Part shown: piece by piece, positions 26,999-36,406 of the stretch
Layout of the letters: each line of letters begins with the position of its first letter
Numbering within the stretch: position 1 is the first letter of the stretch
Assembly: GCA_964615935.1 (NCBI GenBank)
Contig: CAZTTG010000027.1
Location: 1-64,000 of the forward strand
Direction of reading: 5' to 3'
DNA: 64,000 bases
DNA from: CAZTTG01 sp964615935
Lineage (GTDB): Bacteria > Planctomycetota > UBA1135 > GCA-002686595
Notes under the pieces: model-generated
What the model saw: the letters and a program-made list of their open reading frames with translations, nothing else
Told to the model about the DNA's origin: nothing
The model's database searches: none
Made by a program: the position numbers and the translations under genes

Positions 26999-27934
26999 CT
27001 ACCACAACCAGCTCGAGCCGGGCTCGAGCTGCTCGGGCCGCACGCGGCGCCCGCGCAGGCCGTCGAGGATGCCCAGGGCCTTGGCCGCCACCGCCCGGCC
27101 CCGGCCGCGAGGGAGTCCCGCCAGCCACACCAGCGGCAGGCTGACGACGTCGAAGAGGAGGAAGGAGAGCCACTGCAGGGGACCCGCGTGGCGGCGCAGG
27201 AACCAGACCGAGTTGACCCCCATCATGTACTTGCGGCGCGGGTTGTAGCCGCCGCCGGTCGAGGAGGAGTGGGCGTGCAGGGCCGCGGCCCGTCCCACGC
27301 AGCGCACGCCGAAGCCGGCGCGGCCGGCCTGCAGGCACAGGTCGACGTCCTCGGTGTAGGCGAAGTAGTCGGCGTCGAAGGTGCCCACGCGCTCGAAGAC
27401 CTCGCGCCGCACCAGCATGGCGCAGCCGGGCACGTAGTCGACCGCGCGGGTGGCCCGCCAGGCCTCGCCGTCGGGCGCGCCCTGACCCAGGAGGGTGGTC
27501 AGGTTGTGCCGCCAGGTGAGGCGTCCCCCCGCCGCCCAGAGGTGTCCGGGCCTCGAGCAGTCGAGGACCCGGGGCCCCGCGATGCCCACCGCCGGCTCCT
27601 CCTCCAGCGCCTCCGCCAGGGCGGCCAGGGCGCCCTCCTCCATCACCACGTCGTTGTTGACGATCAGCACCGCCTCGGCCCCGCGCTCCAGGGCCAGGCG
27701 GATGCCCTGGTTGTTGCCCTCCCCGTAGCCGCGGTTGTCCGCGTTGCGGATCGACAGGAGGTCGGGATGGCGCTCCAGGACCCGCTCGTCCGAGCCGTCC
27801 TGCGAGCCGTTGTCGACGAAGACGATCCCCTCCAGCCCGCACCCCTGGCCCTTCAGGGACTCCACGCACGCCAGATTGGCGTCTCCCCCGTTCCAGTTGA
27901 CCACCACCGCCAGGATTCGCACGGGCTTCCCCAT
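26999..27934 (-). CDS. Family 2 glycosyltransferase
   Basis: The 311-residue GT-A enzyme is of the rhamnosyltransferase-like kind. It has NWNGGDANLACVESL at the N-terminus, FVDNGSQDGSDE, NRGYGEGNNQGI, IVNNDVVMEEGAL as the DxD-like metal site, PGCAMLVRREVFE, and YFAYTEDVDLCLQAGRAG carrying the likely catalytic acidic residues (ED). It transfers a nucleotide-activated sugar to a glycan or lipid acceptor. It is transcribed with the downstream GT-C-type protein. Its start is 45 bases from the divergent sulfatase gene, so promoters must overlap. Confidence 0.9.
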   Translation of the reverse strand: MGKPVRILAVVVNWNGGDANLACVESLKGQGCGLEGIVFVDNGSQDGSDERVLERHPDLLSIRNADNRGYGEGNNQGIRLALERGAEAVLIVNNDVVMEEGALAALAEALEEEPAVGIAGPRVLDCSRPGHLWAAGGRLTWRHNLTTLLGQGAPDGEAWRATRAVDYVPGCAMLVRREVFERVGTFDADYFAYTEDVDLCLQAGRAGFGVRCVGRAAALHAHSSSTGGGYNPRRKYMMGVNSVWFLRRHAGPLQWLSFLLFDVVSLPLVWLAGLPRGRGRAVAAKALGILDGLRGRRVRPEQLEPGSSWLW

Positions 27935-27979
27935 CGGATGGTTCTAGAGGGCCCGGAGGGGAAAGGCAACAATGAGCAC

Positions 27980-29386
27980 ATGGCACCTCGAACCCACGGC
28001 GGCGTGGGGGGCCGACCCCGCCTCCTGGAGGCCGGTGCCCTCGCCCTGCTCATCGGTGCGTCGGCCTGCTCCTCCGAGGAGGAGGTCGTTCGCTCGCCCG
28101 TCAACGTGCTCCTGCTGGTGGCCGACGACCTGGGCGTCCACGACCTGGGGGCCTATCACAACCGCTTCTGCACCACGCCCAACCTGAATCGGCTGGTGCG
28201 GGCGGGCTGCCGCTTCGACAACGCCTACGTCCCCTCGGCCGTGTGCCAGCCCTCGCGATCGGCGCTCTACACCGGGCTCTACCCGCACCGCAACGGCGCC
28301 ACCGGCTTCGGCCCCATCCGCGTGGACGTGCCCACCTGGCCCGAGCTCTTCGCGGCCGCGGGCGTGGCCACGGCGCAGATCGGCAAGCTCAACGTGGAGC
28401 CGGTCGAGCGCTTCCCCTTCGAGTTCATGGTCCGCGCCGGTCCCGACTTCGCCGACGGTCGGGATCCGCTCCTCTACGAGGAGGCCTTCTCGCGCTTCCT
28501 GGAGACCCTCGACGGCCGCCGCTTCTGCGCGGTGGTCAACTTCAAGGACCCCCACCGCCCCTTCCCCACCCGCGACGTCGAGGAGGGCCGGGCCGCCGAG
28601 GTCCCCGACCCCCACGATCCGGCGGAGGTGCAGGTCCATCCCTTCCTGCACGACACCCCCGAGACGCGCGTCGAGCTGGCCGCCTACTACGACGCCATCC
28701 GCCGCCTGGACGAGGGCTGCGGCCGCGTCCTGGACGTGCTGGAGCGCGAGGGCCTGGCGCAGGACACGGTGGTGATCTTCGTCAGCGACAACGGCATGCC
28801 CTTCCCCTTCGCCAAGACCACGCTGTACGAGGCCGGCACGCGCGTGCCCATGTTCATGCGCTGGCCGGGCGTGATCCCCCCGGACCAGGTGGATCGCGCG
28901 CTGGTGAGCCTGGTCGACATCCTGCCGACCGCCCTCCACCTCATGGGGGTCGAGGTCCCGGCCGGGCTGGACGGACAGGTCCTCGCGATGGCCGGCGGGC
29001 AGGAGCCCGCTCGCGAGGCCGTCTTCGGCTCCCACGACGAGCACCTGGTGGGCGCCCCCCACCCCTCGCGCTCGATCCGCGTGCGGGGCTGGCGGTACAT
29101 CCTGAACTTCCCCGCGGAGGAGCCCTTCGAGAACAACGCCATGGCCACCGAGACCTGGCGGTCCTGGGAGCGCGCGGCGGAGTCGGACGCCGAGCTGGCC
29201 GAGCGCCTGCGCCGCCTCCGCCACCGCCCGCTGGAGGAGCTCTACCGCCTGACCCGCGACCGCTGGGAGCTCCAGAACGTCGCCGGGCAGGAGGAGCACG
29301 CCGAGGTCCGCGACATCCTGCGCACCCGGCTGCGCGAGTGGATGGAGGAGTGCGGGGACCCGATGCTGGAGGAGTGGCCCTTCTGA
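27980..29386 (+). CDS. Lipoprotein arylsulfatase-family sulfatase
   Basis: The 468-residue protein has a lipoprotein signal ending in IGASAC and the sulfatase fold. Metal-binding VADDLGVHDLGAYH leads it. The modification motif CQPSR follows with Cys89 as the formylglycine precursor, extending into SALYTGLYPHRNG. FVSDNGMPF and the C-terminal TGLY-type region are also present. Sulfatases with CxPSR need a formylglycine-generating enzyme; none is in the window. Planctomycetes carry many such enzymes for sulfated polysaccharides, but the substrate is not evident. ATG 27980 is chosen because the signal peptide starts there; AAAGG lies about 14 bases upstream. Confidence 0.88.
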   Translation: MAPRTHGGVGGRPRLLEAGALALLIGASACSSEEEVVRSPVNVLLLVADDLGVHDLGAYHNRFCTTPNLNRLVRAGCRFDNAYVPSAVCQPSRSALYTGLYPHRNGATGFGPIRVDVPTWPELFAAAGVATAQIGKLNVEPVERFPFEFMVRAGPDFADGRDPLLYEEAFSRFLETLDGRRFCAVVNFKDPHRPFPTRDVEEGRAAEVPDPHDPAEVQVHPFLHDTPETRVELAAYYDAIRRLDEGCGRVLDVLEREGLAQDTVVIFVSDNGMPFPFAKTTLYEAGTRVPMFMRWPGVIPPDQVDRALVSLVDILPTALHLMGVEVPAGLDGQVLAMAGGQEPAREAVFGSHDEHLVGAPHPSRSIRVRGWRYILNFPAEEPFENNAMATETWRSWERAAESDAELAERLRRLRHRPLEELYRLTRDRWELQNVAGQEEHAEVRDILRTRLREWMEECGDPMLEEWPF

Positions 29387-29437
29387 GGCCCTGAATCGGG
29401 GGCTCGCCCGGGGTCTCCCCGGGGAGAGGGCGCGCCG

Positions 29438-30907
29438 CTAGCCGGAGGGCGCTTCGGGCAGCGTCCGCTCGACCCTCGATCGCAGGCGGCCCGAGGCGAG
29501 CCGCGTCTCGATCTCCTCGCCCGGGGCGAGATCGGCCGCGTCCAGGAGCGGCGCGACGCAACCCGCGCGGGTGGTGACCGTGTAGCCCCGGGCGAGCACG
29601 GCCAGGGGCGAGCAGGCCTCGAGCCGGGCCGCGCACAGCGCCTCCCGCCGCTCGGCCGCGGCCAGCCTCCGATCGACCGCGGAAAGGAGGCGGCCGCGCG
29701 CCCGGTCGAGGCGTCGGGCGAGCCGCTCCAGCCTCAGATCGGGCCGGTGCTCGGCCAGCCGCCGGCCGGCGCGGGCCAGCGCCCCGCCGGCTCGCTCCAG
29801 GGTGTGCCGCGCGGAGAGACCCAGCCGCTCGCGGGCGCGCTCGAGCCGGTCGAGGCGGTCGCCCAGGAGGCGGCCGGGATCGACCAGGACCCGGGAGGCG
29901 GCCAGCTCGGCGAGGGCCTCGATCCGCCGCTCGACCTGCCGATCGATCGCCCGGGCGAGCCAGCGACCGAGCTCCTCCAGCCGCGCCGCCAGGGCCGCCC
30001 GGTCGGGGATGATCCGCTGGGCCGCGTCGGTCGGGGTGTGGGCCCGGCAGTCGGCGACGAAGTCCGCCAGGGTGCTGTCGGTCTCGTGGCCCACCCCGGT
30101 GACCACGGGCGCCCGGGAGCGCCAGATGGCCTCGGCCACGGGGAGCTCGTTGAAGGCCCACAGGTCCTGGATCGAGCCGCCGCCCCGGATCACGGCGATG
30201 GCGTCCACCCCGCTTTGATCGAGCCGATCGATGGCGCGGGCGATCTCCTCGGCCGCGCCCGCCCCCTGGACCGGGGTGTGGCACAGCCGCACCGGGTAGA
30301 GGGGCCAGCGCCGGCTGCGGGTGCGCAGGAAGTCCTGGAGCGCGGCGCCGTCGCGGCTCGTCGCCACGCCGATCACCCGCGGCGCGGCGGGCAGCGGCCG
30401 GGCGCGCTCGAACCAGCCGCGGCTGGCGAGCTCGGCCTTGAGCCGCTCGAAGCGGACCAGGAGCTCCCCCACCCCGGCGGGCTCGACTCGCTGGACGACC
30501 AGGCTGTAGCTGCCCTGGGGCGGGTACACGTCCAGGGTGCCGTGGGCGACGACCCGCTCCCCGCCGACGAGCTCGAGGGGCACCGCCCGCGCGAGCTGGC
30601 TGCGCCAGACGATGCAGCGCAGCTGGGCACCGCGGTCCTTGAGGTCGAAGTAGAGGTGTCCCGAGGCGGGGCGGCGGGGACCGGAGACCTCGCCTTCGAC
30701 GGCCACGCGGCCGACCGAGTCGAGCTGGCGGTCGATGATCGCGGTGAGCTGGCTGACGGAGAGGACCCGGGGATCGCCGGAGTCGCGCTCGGAGCGACCG
30801 CGGAGGTAGGGGGGTCTGCGGGAGTCGGGAGGCACGGGGACCTTATGACGGGACGACGAGCTCCTGTCCAGGGCGTCCGGTTCTCGCGGCGGCTCTCGAG
30901 GAGTCAC
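29438..30907 (-). CDS. xseA: Exodeoxyribonuclease VII large subunit
   Basis: The 489-residue protein begins with an unconserved ~45-residue extension. An OB-fold domain follows (LSVSQLTAIIDRQLDSVG, VEGEVSG, GHLYFDLKD). The catalytic domain has VIGVATSRDGAALQDFL, IRGGGSIQDLWAFNE and TGVGHETDSTLADFVADCRAHTP, and a long coiled-coil region precedes the C-terminal strand GYTVTTRAG. ExoVII degrades single-stranded DNA with the small subunit XseB, which is not adjacent. The start is GTG 30907; a shorter start near residue 22 is possible. It lies 37 bases downstream of a gene for an unknown lipoprotein on the same strand. Confidence 0.93.
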   Translation of the reverse strand: MTPREPPREPDALDRSSSSRHKVPVPPDSRRPPYLRGRSERDSGDPRVLSVSQLTAIIDRQLDSVGRVAVEGEVSGPRRPASGHLYFDLKDRGAQLRCIVWRSQLARAVPLELVGGERVVAHGTLDVYPPQGSYSLVVQRVEPAGVGELLVRFERLKAELASRGWFERARPLPAAPRVIGVATSRDGAALQDFLRTRSRRWPLYPVRLCHTPVQGAGAAEEIARAIDRLDQSGVDAIAVIRGGGSIQDLWAFNELPVAEAIWRSRAPVVTGVGHETDSTLADFVADCRAHTPTDAAQRIIPDRAALAARLEELGRWLARAIDRQVERRIEALAELAASRVLVDPGRLLGDRLDRLERARERLGLSARHTLERAGGALARAGRRLAEHRPDLRLERLARRLDRARGRLLSAVDRRLAAAERREALCAARLEACSPLAVLARGYTVTTRAGCVAPLLDAADLAPGEEIETRLASGRLRSRVERTLPEAPSG

Positions 30908-30944
30908 GGGCCGGGCGCAGGGGACCCGACGCGAGCCGTGGGGC

Positions 30945-32222
30945 TCAGCCCCCCGCCTCGACCATCCCCGGCGGCTCCGCCAGACCCGGCAAGCCCGCCG
31001 CCCGCCACCGCTCCAGCTCCGCCCTCGGCAGGAAAATTCGGTAGCGTCCCTCGAGAAAGGCCGTCTTCTCGTCGCCCCGGATCCAGGCCCCGTCCTCGAG
31101 GAGGATCTGCACTCCCCCGCCGTGCGGCAGGATCCGCATGCGATCGGCGAACAGCCGGCGGTCGAGCCGGCCCTCGCGATCGCGGGACTCCAGGTGCACC
31201 TCCCGGAGCTGGCCGTCGAAGATCCCCGACACGCGCCGCACCCGGAAGAAGCCGGTCGAGGCGTCCTCCCGCAGGAGCTCGTTGAGGCCTCGGCGCACCC
31301 GCTCGGCGTCCCACAGCCCGTCGTCGAGGGGCTCCTCCAGCGACTCGCCGCCGAAGAGCTCGGGCATGGCCTCGACCCACGGCGTGGGATCGACCTGGGG
31401 GAGGACGATGCGGCGCACCCCGCCTCCCCAGCGGTGCGCCACCTCGGCCGGCTGGCCCTCGTCGTTGTTCACGATCGCGGACTCGCCCTCCCCACCCTCG
31501 AAGGGGGTCCGCTGCCCGCCGCGGCTCTCGTAGCCATCCTCGAGCACCAGGGTCAGGGTGCGGGCCGTGCGGCTGCCCTCCAGGCGCAGGCGCTCGGCGA
31601 GCAGGCCGCCCGCCAGGCGGCCGGATCCATCGAGCAGGCGGAAGACCACCGGGCCGACCCAGCCGTCGTGCGCCTCGCCCACCTCGAGCAGATCGACTCC
31701 GCGCACCTGCTCCAGCGTCAGCATGGTGCGCAGGCTGCGGTGGAGCTCGCGGGCGCGCTCCACCCGCCAGGGCTCTCGCTCCGCCGGGGGCTCGGCCTCC
31801 TCGGGGGGCGGCGGGACCTCCGGCAGGAGGGGCACGAACCAGATCTCCTCCGGCGCGTCCTCGAGCTCCAGGCTGGCCACGGCCCGGCCGTACTGGAGCC
31901 ACTCGCGCTCGCGGGCGATCCTCTCCGAGCGCTCGCGATCGAGGTCCGCGCACAGCCGCGTCACCTGCGCCTGGAGGACGGACACCCGCTCGTCCTCGGG
32001 CGGAGCCTCGGCCGGCGACCGCGGGGCGGAGAGCTCGGCCTCCAGCTCGGCGATCCGCGCCCGCAGGGCGGCGAGCTCGGCCTCCGAGGACCCGTCCGCG
32101 GCGGGCCCGGCCGGCGGGGCCGCGGTCGACCTCGCCTCGGATCCGTCCCCGCAGCCGAGCGGGAGGGCGATCGCCAGGAAACCGATCCCGAGCCCGGCCG
32201 CCAGCCTGTCCGCAATTCTCAT
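30945..32222 (-). CDS. Lipoprotein of unknown function with N-terminal coiled coil
   Basis: The 425-residue protein has a signal ending in ALPLGC (Cys24). A low-complexity linker leads to a coiled coil (about residues 45-115, repeated Glu/Leu/Arg), and a beta-rich C-terminal region holds several 'LEDGYESRGG'-like strands. The C-terminal half contains two similar segments: RLLDGSGRLAGG..LVLEDGYESRGGQRTPF and a later LFADRMRIL..ILLEDGAWIRGDEKTAF. They suggest an internal duplication. No family recognised. Its ATG overlaps the stop of the upstream membrane-anchored protein (ATGA), so the pair is coupled. Confidence 0.65.
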   Translation of the reverse strand: MRIADRLAAGLGIGFLAIALPLGCGDGSEARSTAAPPAGPAADGSSEAELAALRARIAELEAELSAPRSPAEAPPEDERVSVLQAQVTRLCADLDRERSERIAREREWLQYGRAVASLELEDAPEEIWFVPLLPEVPPPPEEAEPPAEREPWRVERARELHRSLRTMLTLEQVRGVDLLEVGEAHDGWVGPVVFRLLDGSGRLAGGLLAERLRLEGSRTARTLTLVLEDGYESRGGQRTPFEGGEGESAIVNNDEGQPAEVAHRWGGGVRRIVLPQVDPTPWVEAMPELFGGESLEEPLDDGLWDAERVRRGLNELLREDASTGFFRVRRVSGIFDGQLREVHLESRDREGRLDRRLFADRMRILPHGGGVQILLEDGAWIRGDEKTAFLEGRYRIFLPRAELERWRAAGLPGLAEPPGMVEAGG

Positions 32223-33004
32223 CGAGGTCCGTCCTCGTCCCCGGCTGGGGACGATCGGGGCGGACCATCCTTCCCCCCCGTCGGGCCCTCCTCGGCGCCT
32301 CGGCCCTGGAGATCGTCGGGCCGGAGCTCGAGCCGGGCCAGGGAGGTGCGCAGGTCGCCGAGGCGGAGCTCGCAGGCGCCGAGGGGCAGGTCTCCGCCGG
32401 AAGCGTCCAGGGCACTCTCCACGGCCTCCGGACCCCTCAGTCCGCCCAGAGCGGCCCCCTCGGCGGGGGCGCGCCCCCAGAGGACGAGGTCGACGGCCTG
32501 CCCCGGGTGCAGGGGCGGGCGGCGCCCCGCCAGCAGGGTCCTCAGGGGATCGGGCGGGCCCCCGGCCTCGGCGGCGGGCAGCAGCTCGAGAGCCGGACCC
32601 CGGGCGTCTCGTACCCCCAGCCCCCCGAGCTCCAGCCCGCCGTTCTCGCCGTCCGCGGCCTCCGCGCTCCCCGTCCAGCTCAGGCTGAGTCGCCAGGCCT
32701 CGCCCGGGGGCAGGCCGAGGCGCCGCCGCAGGGCCTCGGCGTCGAAGGCCTGGCGATCGGGATCCCCGTGCAGGGGCAGGACGCGGGCCGTGAGCTCGCC
32801 CCCTCCCTCGAGCTCGAGCCGAGCCTCGAGGCCGGCCACGGCGCGGTCCGGGTCCCCCACCGCGGGGGTCGGCCCCGGCTCCCGCCGCGGGCGATGCCCC
32901 GCCAGCCAGATCGCCCCCACGACCAGGGTGAGGATCGGGACGATCATCGCGATCGGGCCGACGGACGACCGCCGGCCCCCGCGGGATCGATCAGCCGGCG
33001 CCAT
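32219..33004 (-). CDS. Membrane-anchored protein of unknown function
   Basis: A 261-residue protein with one N-terminal transmembrane helix (about residues 17-36, IAMIVPILTLVVGAIW) after a short basic cytoplasmic tail. The remainder is a predicted extracytoplasmic domain rich in Leu, Glu, Gly and Pro, ending in a charged disordered tail. No family recognised. It sits between a HEAT-type exported protein (18-base gap) and the coupled lipoprotein, so the three probably share a transcript. The pattern LARLELRPDD near the C-terminus may be part of a small beta domain. Confidence 0.6.
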   Translation of the reverse strand: MAPADRSRGGRRSSVGPIAMIVPILTLVVGAIWLAGHRPRREPGPTPAVGDPDRAVAGLEARLELEGGGELTARVLPLHGDPDRQAFDAEALRRRLGLPPGEAWRLSLSWTGSAEAADGENGGLELGGLGVRDARGPALELLPAAEAGGPPDPLRTLLAGRRPPLHPGQAVDLVLWGRAPAEGAALGGLRGPEAVESALDASGGDLPLGACELRLGDLRTSLARLELRPDDLQGRGAEEGPTGGKDGPPRSSPAGDEDGPR

Positions 33005-33022
33005 GGCCGCGGGCGGGATCGA

Positions 33023-33841
33023 TCAGCCCTCGTCCTCGTCCCAGTCCTTCTTCTTGTTGTTGTTCCACCAGGCCTCCCACTTGAAGGCGTCGTACTCGTT
33101 GTGGCCGGAGAGGCGCTGGAGGGAGGTGACGATCGGCGCCGAGATGACGTTCCAGCGATCGTGCTCGATGATGTCGTTGGGGTCCTGGTCGATCTTGGCG
33201 CGCACCCGCATCAGGCACTTGAGCAGCTCGTGGAAGACCTCCTTGCGGTCCTTGACCTCGATCCCCTCGTACTCGCCCAGGGCCTCGGCGCCGGCCGCCT
33301 GGATCAGGGGCTGGTCGTCGTTCAGGAGCTTGGTCAGGGTCTTGAGCCCGTCCTCGTGCTTGGTCTTGCCCAGCGAGAGGATCAGGTCCCGCTGCAGGGT
33401 CAGGTCCTTGCGGTGGCTCTTGTGCCCGATCCAGCCGATCAGCGGCTTGACGCTCTCGGGAGCCATCTGCCCCAGGCACACGGCCGCGGCCCGGAAGAGC
33501 CCGTTGTCGCGCACGCCCTCGCTGGTCTCCTGCCGCTTCTGCTTGAAGCAGGCGTCCAGCCCCTTGACGATCGAGGCGCGATCCTTGGGACCGGAGCGGG
33601 GGAACTCCTGGAGCAGCGCGTCGATCACCGCGATGGCCTCGACGTCCTGCTTGCCACGCTTCTTGATGTGGCCCGCCAGCGCCGCGAGCTGCTCCTTGAT
33701 CTCGGGGCGCTTGTCGACGAACTCCTCCTCCTCGTCCTCGTCCTGGATCGCGAGGGGCGCCACCGGTGAGGCTGGCGCGGGCGCCGGGGGTGCCGTGGAG
33801 AGGGGGACGAGCGCGAGGACCGAGATGCACAGGGCTACCAT
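33023..33841 (-). CDS. Exported HEAT-like helical repeat protein
   Basis: The 272-residue protein has a short signal peptide (about residues 1-18). A Pro/Ala then acidic linker (DEDEEEEF) follows, then paired helices of HEAT/armadillo type (about 50-220): AVCLGQMAPESVKPLIGWIGH, ILSLGKTKHEDGLKTLTKLL, AAGAEALGEYEG. The C-terminus is Trp/Asn/Lys-rich (EAWWNNNKKKDW) and acidic at the very end. ATG 33841 has a strong Shine-Dalgarno sequence (GGAGGTGG). HEAT proteins are binding scaffolds; the partner is unknown. It is the first gene of a probable three-gene run of exported proteins with xseA behind it. Confidence 0.75.
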   Translation of the reverse strand: MVALCISVLALVPLSTAPPAPAPASPVAPLAIQDEDEEEEFVDKRPEIKEQLAALAGHIKKRGKQDVEAIAVIDALLQEFPRSGPKDRASIVKGLDACFKQKRQETSEGVRDNGLFRAAAVCLGQMAPESVKPLIGWIGHKSHRKDLTLQRDLILSLGKTKHEDGLKTLTKLLNDDQPLIQAAGAEALGEYEGIEVKDRKEVFHELLKCLMRVRAKIDQDPNDIIEHDRWNVISAPIVTSLQRLSGHNEYDAFKWEAWWNNNKKKDWDEDEG

Positions 33842-33969
33842 GGAACCACCTCCGGGGTGCGATTCGGGCCCGATCGGGCCAGGGGGTCTCTTCGGGCGGA
33901 CCTCCCTTCACCATTAGCTCAGCCGGATCGGCTCGGCGCAAGGGTCCGGGCGGGCCAGAGCCCTCTCCC

Positions 33970-34806
33970 CTAGCAGCCGGAACGGTCCCGGTATCGCTCT
34001 TCGAGGGCGGCGATTCTCGCGCGTATCTCGCAGGTAAGGCGACCGTCTGATCCGGGTAGGCCCGTCGCCAGCCCGCTCACCCGGGCCACAGGCACGATCC
34101 GGCCGATCGAGTTCGTGAGGAGCACCTCGTCGGCGCGGGCCAGATCCGCCGGCTCCAGGCGCCCCTCGATCGCGGCGCCCCCCCAGGCCTCGAGCACCCG
34201 AGCCCGCAGGATCCCGGGGAGGCAGCCCCGGGAGAGGTCGGGGGTCACGAGCTCGCCCTCCAGGACGGCGAAGAGGTTGGCGACGGTCGTCTCGGCGAGG
34301 TCCCCCTCGGTCGTGGGCAGCAGGGCATCCCAGGCTCCCCGCGCCCGGGCCCGACTCCGGTGGAGGTGGAGGTGGGCGCGGTCGATCGACTTGATGCGCG
34401 ACAGGGGATCGCCGGGGGGCCGGCCGGCTTCGGCCACCGAGAGGACGACGCCCCCCTCGGGCAGGGGCTCGGGCAGGCGCCCGCCGATCACCAGCGAGGG
34501 CGCGCCCCCCGGGGCTCCGGCGGTCAGGGTGAGGCGCAGCGCCAGGGGTCCGGGCCCCACGGCCCCGGCCATCTCGAGGAGCGCCCGGCGGGGATCCCAG
34601 GGCGGCGGCCAGTCGATGCCGAGGACGCGCGCGCCCGTCTCCATCCGGAGGAGGTGCTCCCCCAGGAACCCGATGCAGCCGTCCTCCAGGAGCAGCGTCT
34701 CGAACACCCCCAGGCCCGAGAGGAGCGCCAGGTCGTCGGCGCGGATGCGCGCCGCCCCGGCCTCGACCAGGGCGCCGTCGATCCAGGCGACCGCCGGGGC
34801 GGGCAT
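33970..34806 (-). CDS. pabC: Aminodeoxychorismate lyase (PLP class IV)
   Basis: The 278-residue product has the class IV aminotransferase fold shared with branched-chain aminotransferases. It starts with WIDGALVEAGAARIRADD and GLGVFETLLLEDG. The PLP lysine is in RIKSIDRAHLHLHR, the phosphate loop is in GDLAETTVANLFAV, and DEVLLTNSIGRIVPVA is near the end. It cleaves aminodeoxychorismate to p-aminobenzoate and pyruvate. The identity as PabC rather than IlvE or D-amino acid transaminase rests on the TGATG overlap with pabB. The start may instead be GTG 34809, which adds one residue. Confidence 0.88.
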   Translation of the reverse strand: MPAPAVAWIDGALVEAGAARIRADDLALLSGLGVFETLLLEDGCIGFLGEHLLRMETGARVLGIDWPPPWDPRRALLEMAGAVGPGPLALRLTLTAGAPGGAPSLVIGGRLPEPLPEGGVVLSVAEAGRPPGDPLSRIKSIDRAHLHLHRSRARARGAWDALLPTTEGDLAETTVANLFAVLEGELVTPDLSRGCLPGILRARVLEAWGGAAIEGRLEPADLARADEVLLTNSIGRIVPVARVSGLATGLPGSDGRLTCEIRARIAALEERYRDRSGC

Positions 34807-36275
34807 CACGCCGGGCCGACCGCGACCGCCTCGCGCCCGGCGCCGGCGAGCGCTTCCTCGCCGGGGGCCGCCAGGGAGGCGACCAGGGCCTGCGCTTTAA
34901 CCAGGGTCTCGCGCTCCTCCGCGGCTGGATCCGAGGACCAGGTGATGCCCCCGCCGACGCGGAAGGAGACCTCGCCCGCGAGAGGATCCCCGACCGCCGG
35001 TCGGGGGCGCCACAGCAGGGTGCGGATCAGGATGTTGAAGGCGGCGCGTCCGCGCGCGTCGAGATAGCCCATCGAGCCGGTGAAGAAGCCGCGCCCTTCC
35101 CCCTCGAGCTCGGCGATGACCTCCATGCTGCGCAGCTTGGGGGCGCCGGTGACCGAGCCGCCGGGGAAGAGCGATTCGAGGAGCTCGATCGCTCCCACCC
35201 CGGCGCGGGGCTCGGCGACCACGTCCGCCACCAGGTGGTGCAGACCGGGGTAGGTCTGCAGCCGGGGGAAACCCTCGACCCGCACGCCGCCGGGACGGGC
35301 CGCGCGGCCCAGGTCGTTGCGCGCCAGGTCGACGATCATGGTCAGCTCGGCCAGGTCCTTGTCGCTGGCGAGCAGCTCGGCCGCGCGCAGGGCGTCCTCG
35401 GCTTCCGTCCGGCCGCGCGCGATGGTCCCCTTGATCGGCCGCGTTCGCGCCAGCTTCCCGTCGTACTCGAGCAGGAGCTCGGGGGAGGCCGAGAGCAGCG
35501 CGCCGGGCCGCCGCCCCTCCCAGGCCAGGAAGCCCATGTACGGCGCCGGGTTGACGCTCCGCAGGCGCAGGTAGAGGTCGAGCGGGTGCCCCTGCATGCG
35601 GCGGGTGAAGCGGTGCGCCAGGTTGGCCTGGTAGAGATCCCCGCGGGCGATGAGCTCGCGGGCGCGCTGGACGCGGCGCCGGTGCTCGGAGCCACGCGTG
35701 CGCCGGACCAGCGGGCCGATGGGACGCGGCTCCGCCGGGGGCCGCGGATCGGCCGGCGGCGGATCCTCCCCCGCCAGCCGGCGCAGGAGTTCCCTCGCGC
35801 GCGGCTCCGCCGACCGGTCGCCGGGCTCGGAGCTCAGCACCAGGTACGTCCGGCGCGCGCGCTCGTCGCGCACCAGGAAGTCGGCGTAGAGGCCGCCGAC
35901 GAGCAGCGGCTGTCCCCACGGCTCGGGCGCGACCGCGACCGGCCGCTCGCCGGCCGCGCCCAGGTCGTAGGCCAGGGCGCCGAGGAATCCCCCGTGGAAG
36001 GGCCCGGGAAGCGGATCCCCTCCGGCCAGCTCGAGCCGGGCGACCAGGGGGGCCAGGTCCGCCGCGCGCTCCACGCCGGGGGCGGGCAGCGACAGCAGGG
36101 GATCGAAGCCGATCAGGCCGAAGCGGCGGGGCCAGCCGCCGGCGCTGTCCAGGGCCACCAGGCCGCGGCGGTCGCGAAGCCGCTGGAGGCAGCGGGCCAT
36201 TCCGGGATGGCCCGGCACCTCGAGGACGCGTGGTCGCAGAGTGCGCCAGGAAGGGCGATCGCCGGCGGGACCCAT
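34806..36275 (-). CDS. pabB: Aminodeoxychorismate synthase component I
   Basis: The 489-residue chorismate-binding enzyme aminates chorismate for p-aminobenzoate and folate synthesis. The catalytic domain (about 200-460) shows GDLYQANLAHRF, NPAPYMGFL, SASPELLLE, the PabB-type RPIKGTIARG and then LAELTMIVDLARNDLGR. TYPGLHHLVADV, FPGGSVTGAPKLRSMEVI and FRVGGGITWSSDP complete it. The Lys in PIKGT distinguishes PabB from anthranilate synthase TrpE (PIAGT). ATG 36275. The glutaminase subunit PabA is not in the window. It is coupled to pabC. Confidence 0.92.
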   Translation of the reverse strand: MGPAGDRPSWRTLRPRVLEVPGHPGMARCLQRLRDRRGLVALDSAGGWPRRFGLIGFDPLLSLPAPGVERAADLAPLVARLELAGGDPLPGPFHGGFLGALAYDLGAAGERPVAVAPEPWGQPLLVGGLYADFLVRDERARRTYLVLSSEPGDRSAEPRARELLRRLAGEDPPPADPRPPAEPRPIGPLVRRTRGSEHRRRVQRARELIARGDLYQANLAHRFTRRMQGHPLDLYLRLRSVNPAPYMGFLAWEGRRPGALLSASPELLLEYDGKLARTRPIKGTIARGRTEAEDALRAAELLASDKDLAELTMIVDLARNDLGRAARPGGVRVEGFPRLQTYPGLHHLVADVVAEPRAGVGAIELLESLFPGGSVTGAPKLRSMEVIAELEGEGRGFFTGSMGYLDARGRAAFNILIRTLLWRPRPAVGDPLAGEVSFRVGGGITWSSDPAAEERETLVKAQALVASLAAPGEEALAGAGREAVAVGPA

Positions 36276-36406
36276 GGCGGGAGCCTACCCCCGGATTCAC
36301 GGTTTTCCCAGGACGCCCGCGCGCCGCGAGAGGGGCCCCGGGCTCACGGTGGCGAGGCGGGTGGCCGATAAGGTCGAGCCGGGAGAGCAGCCCGCAGGAG
36401 CCCGCC

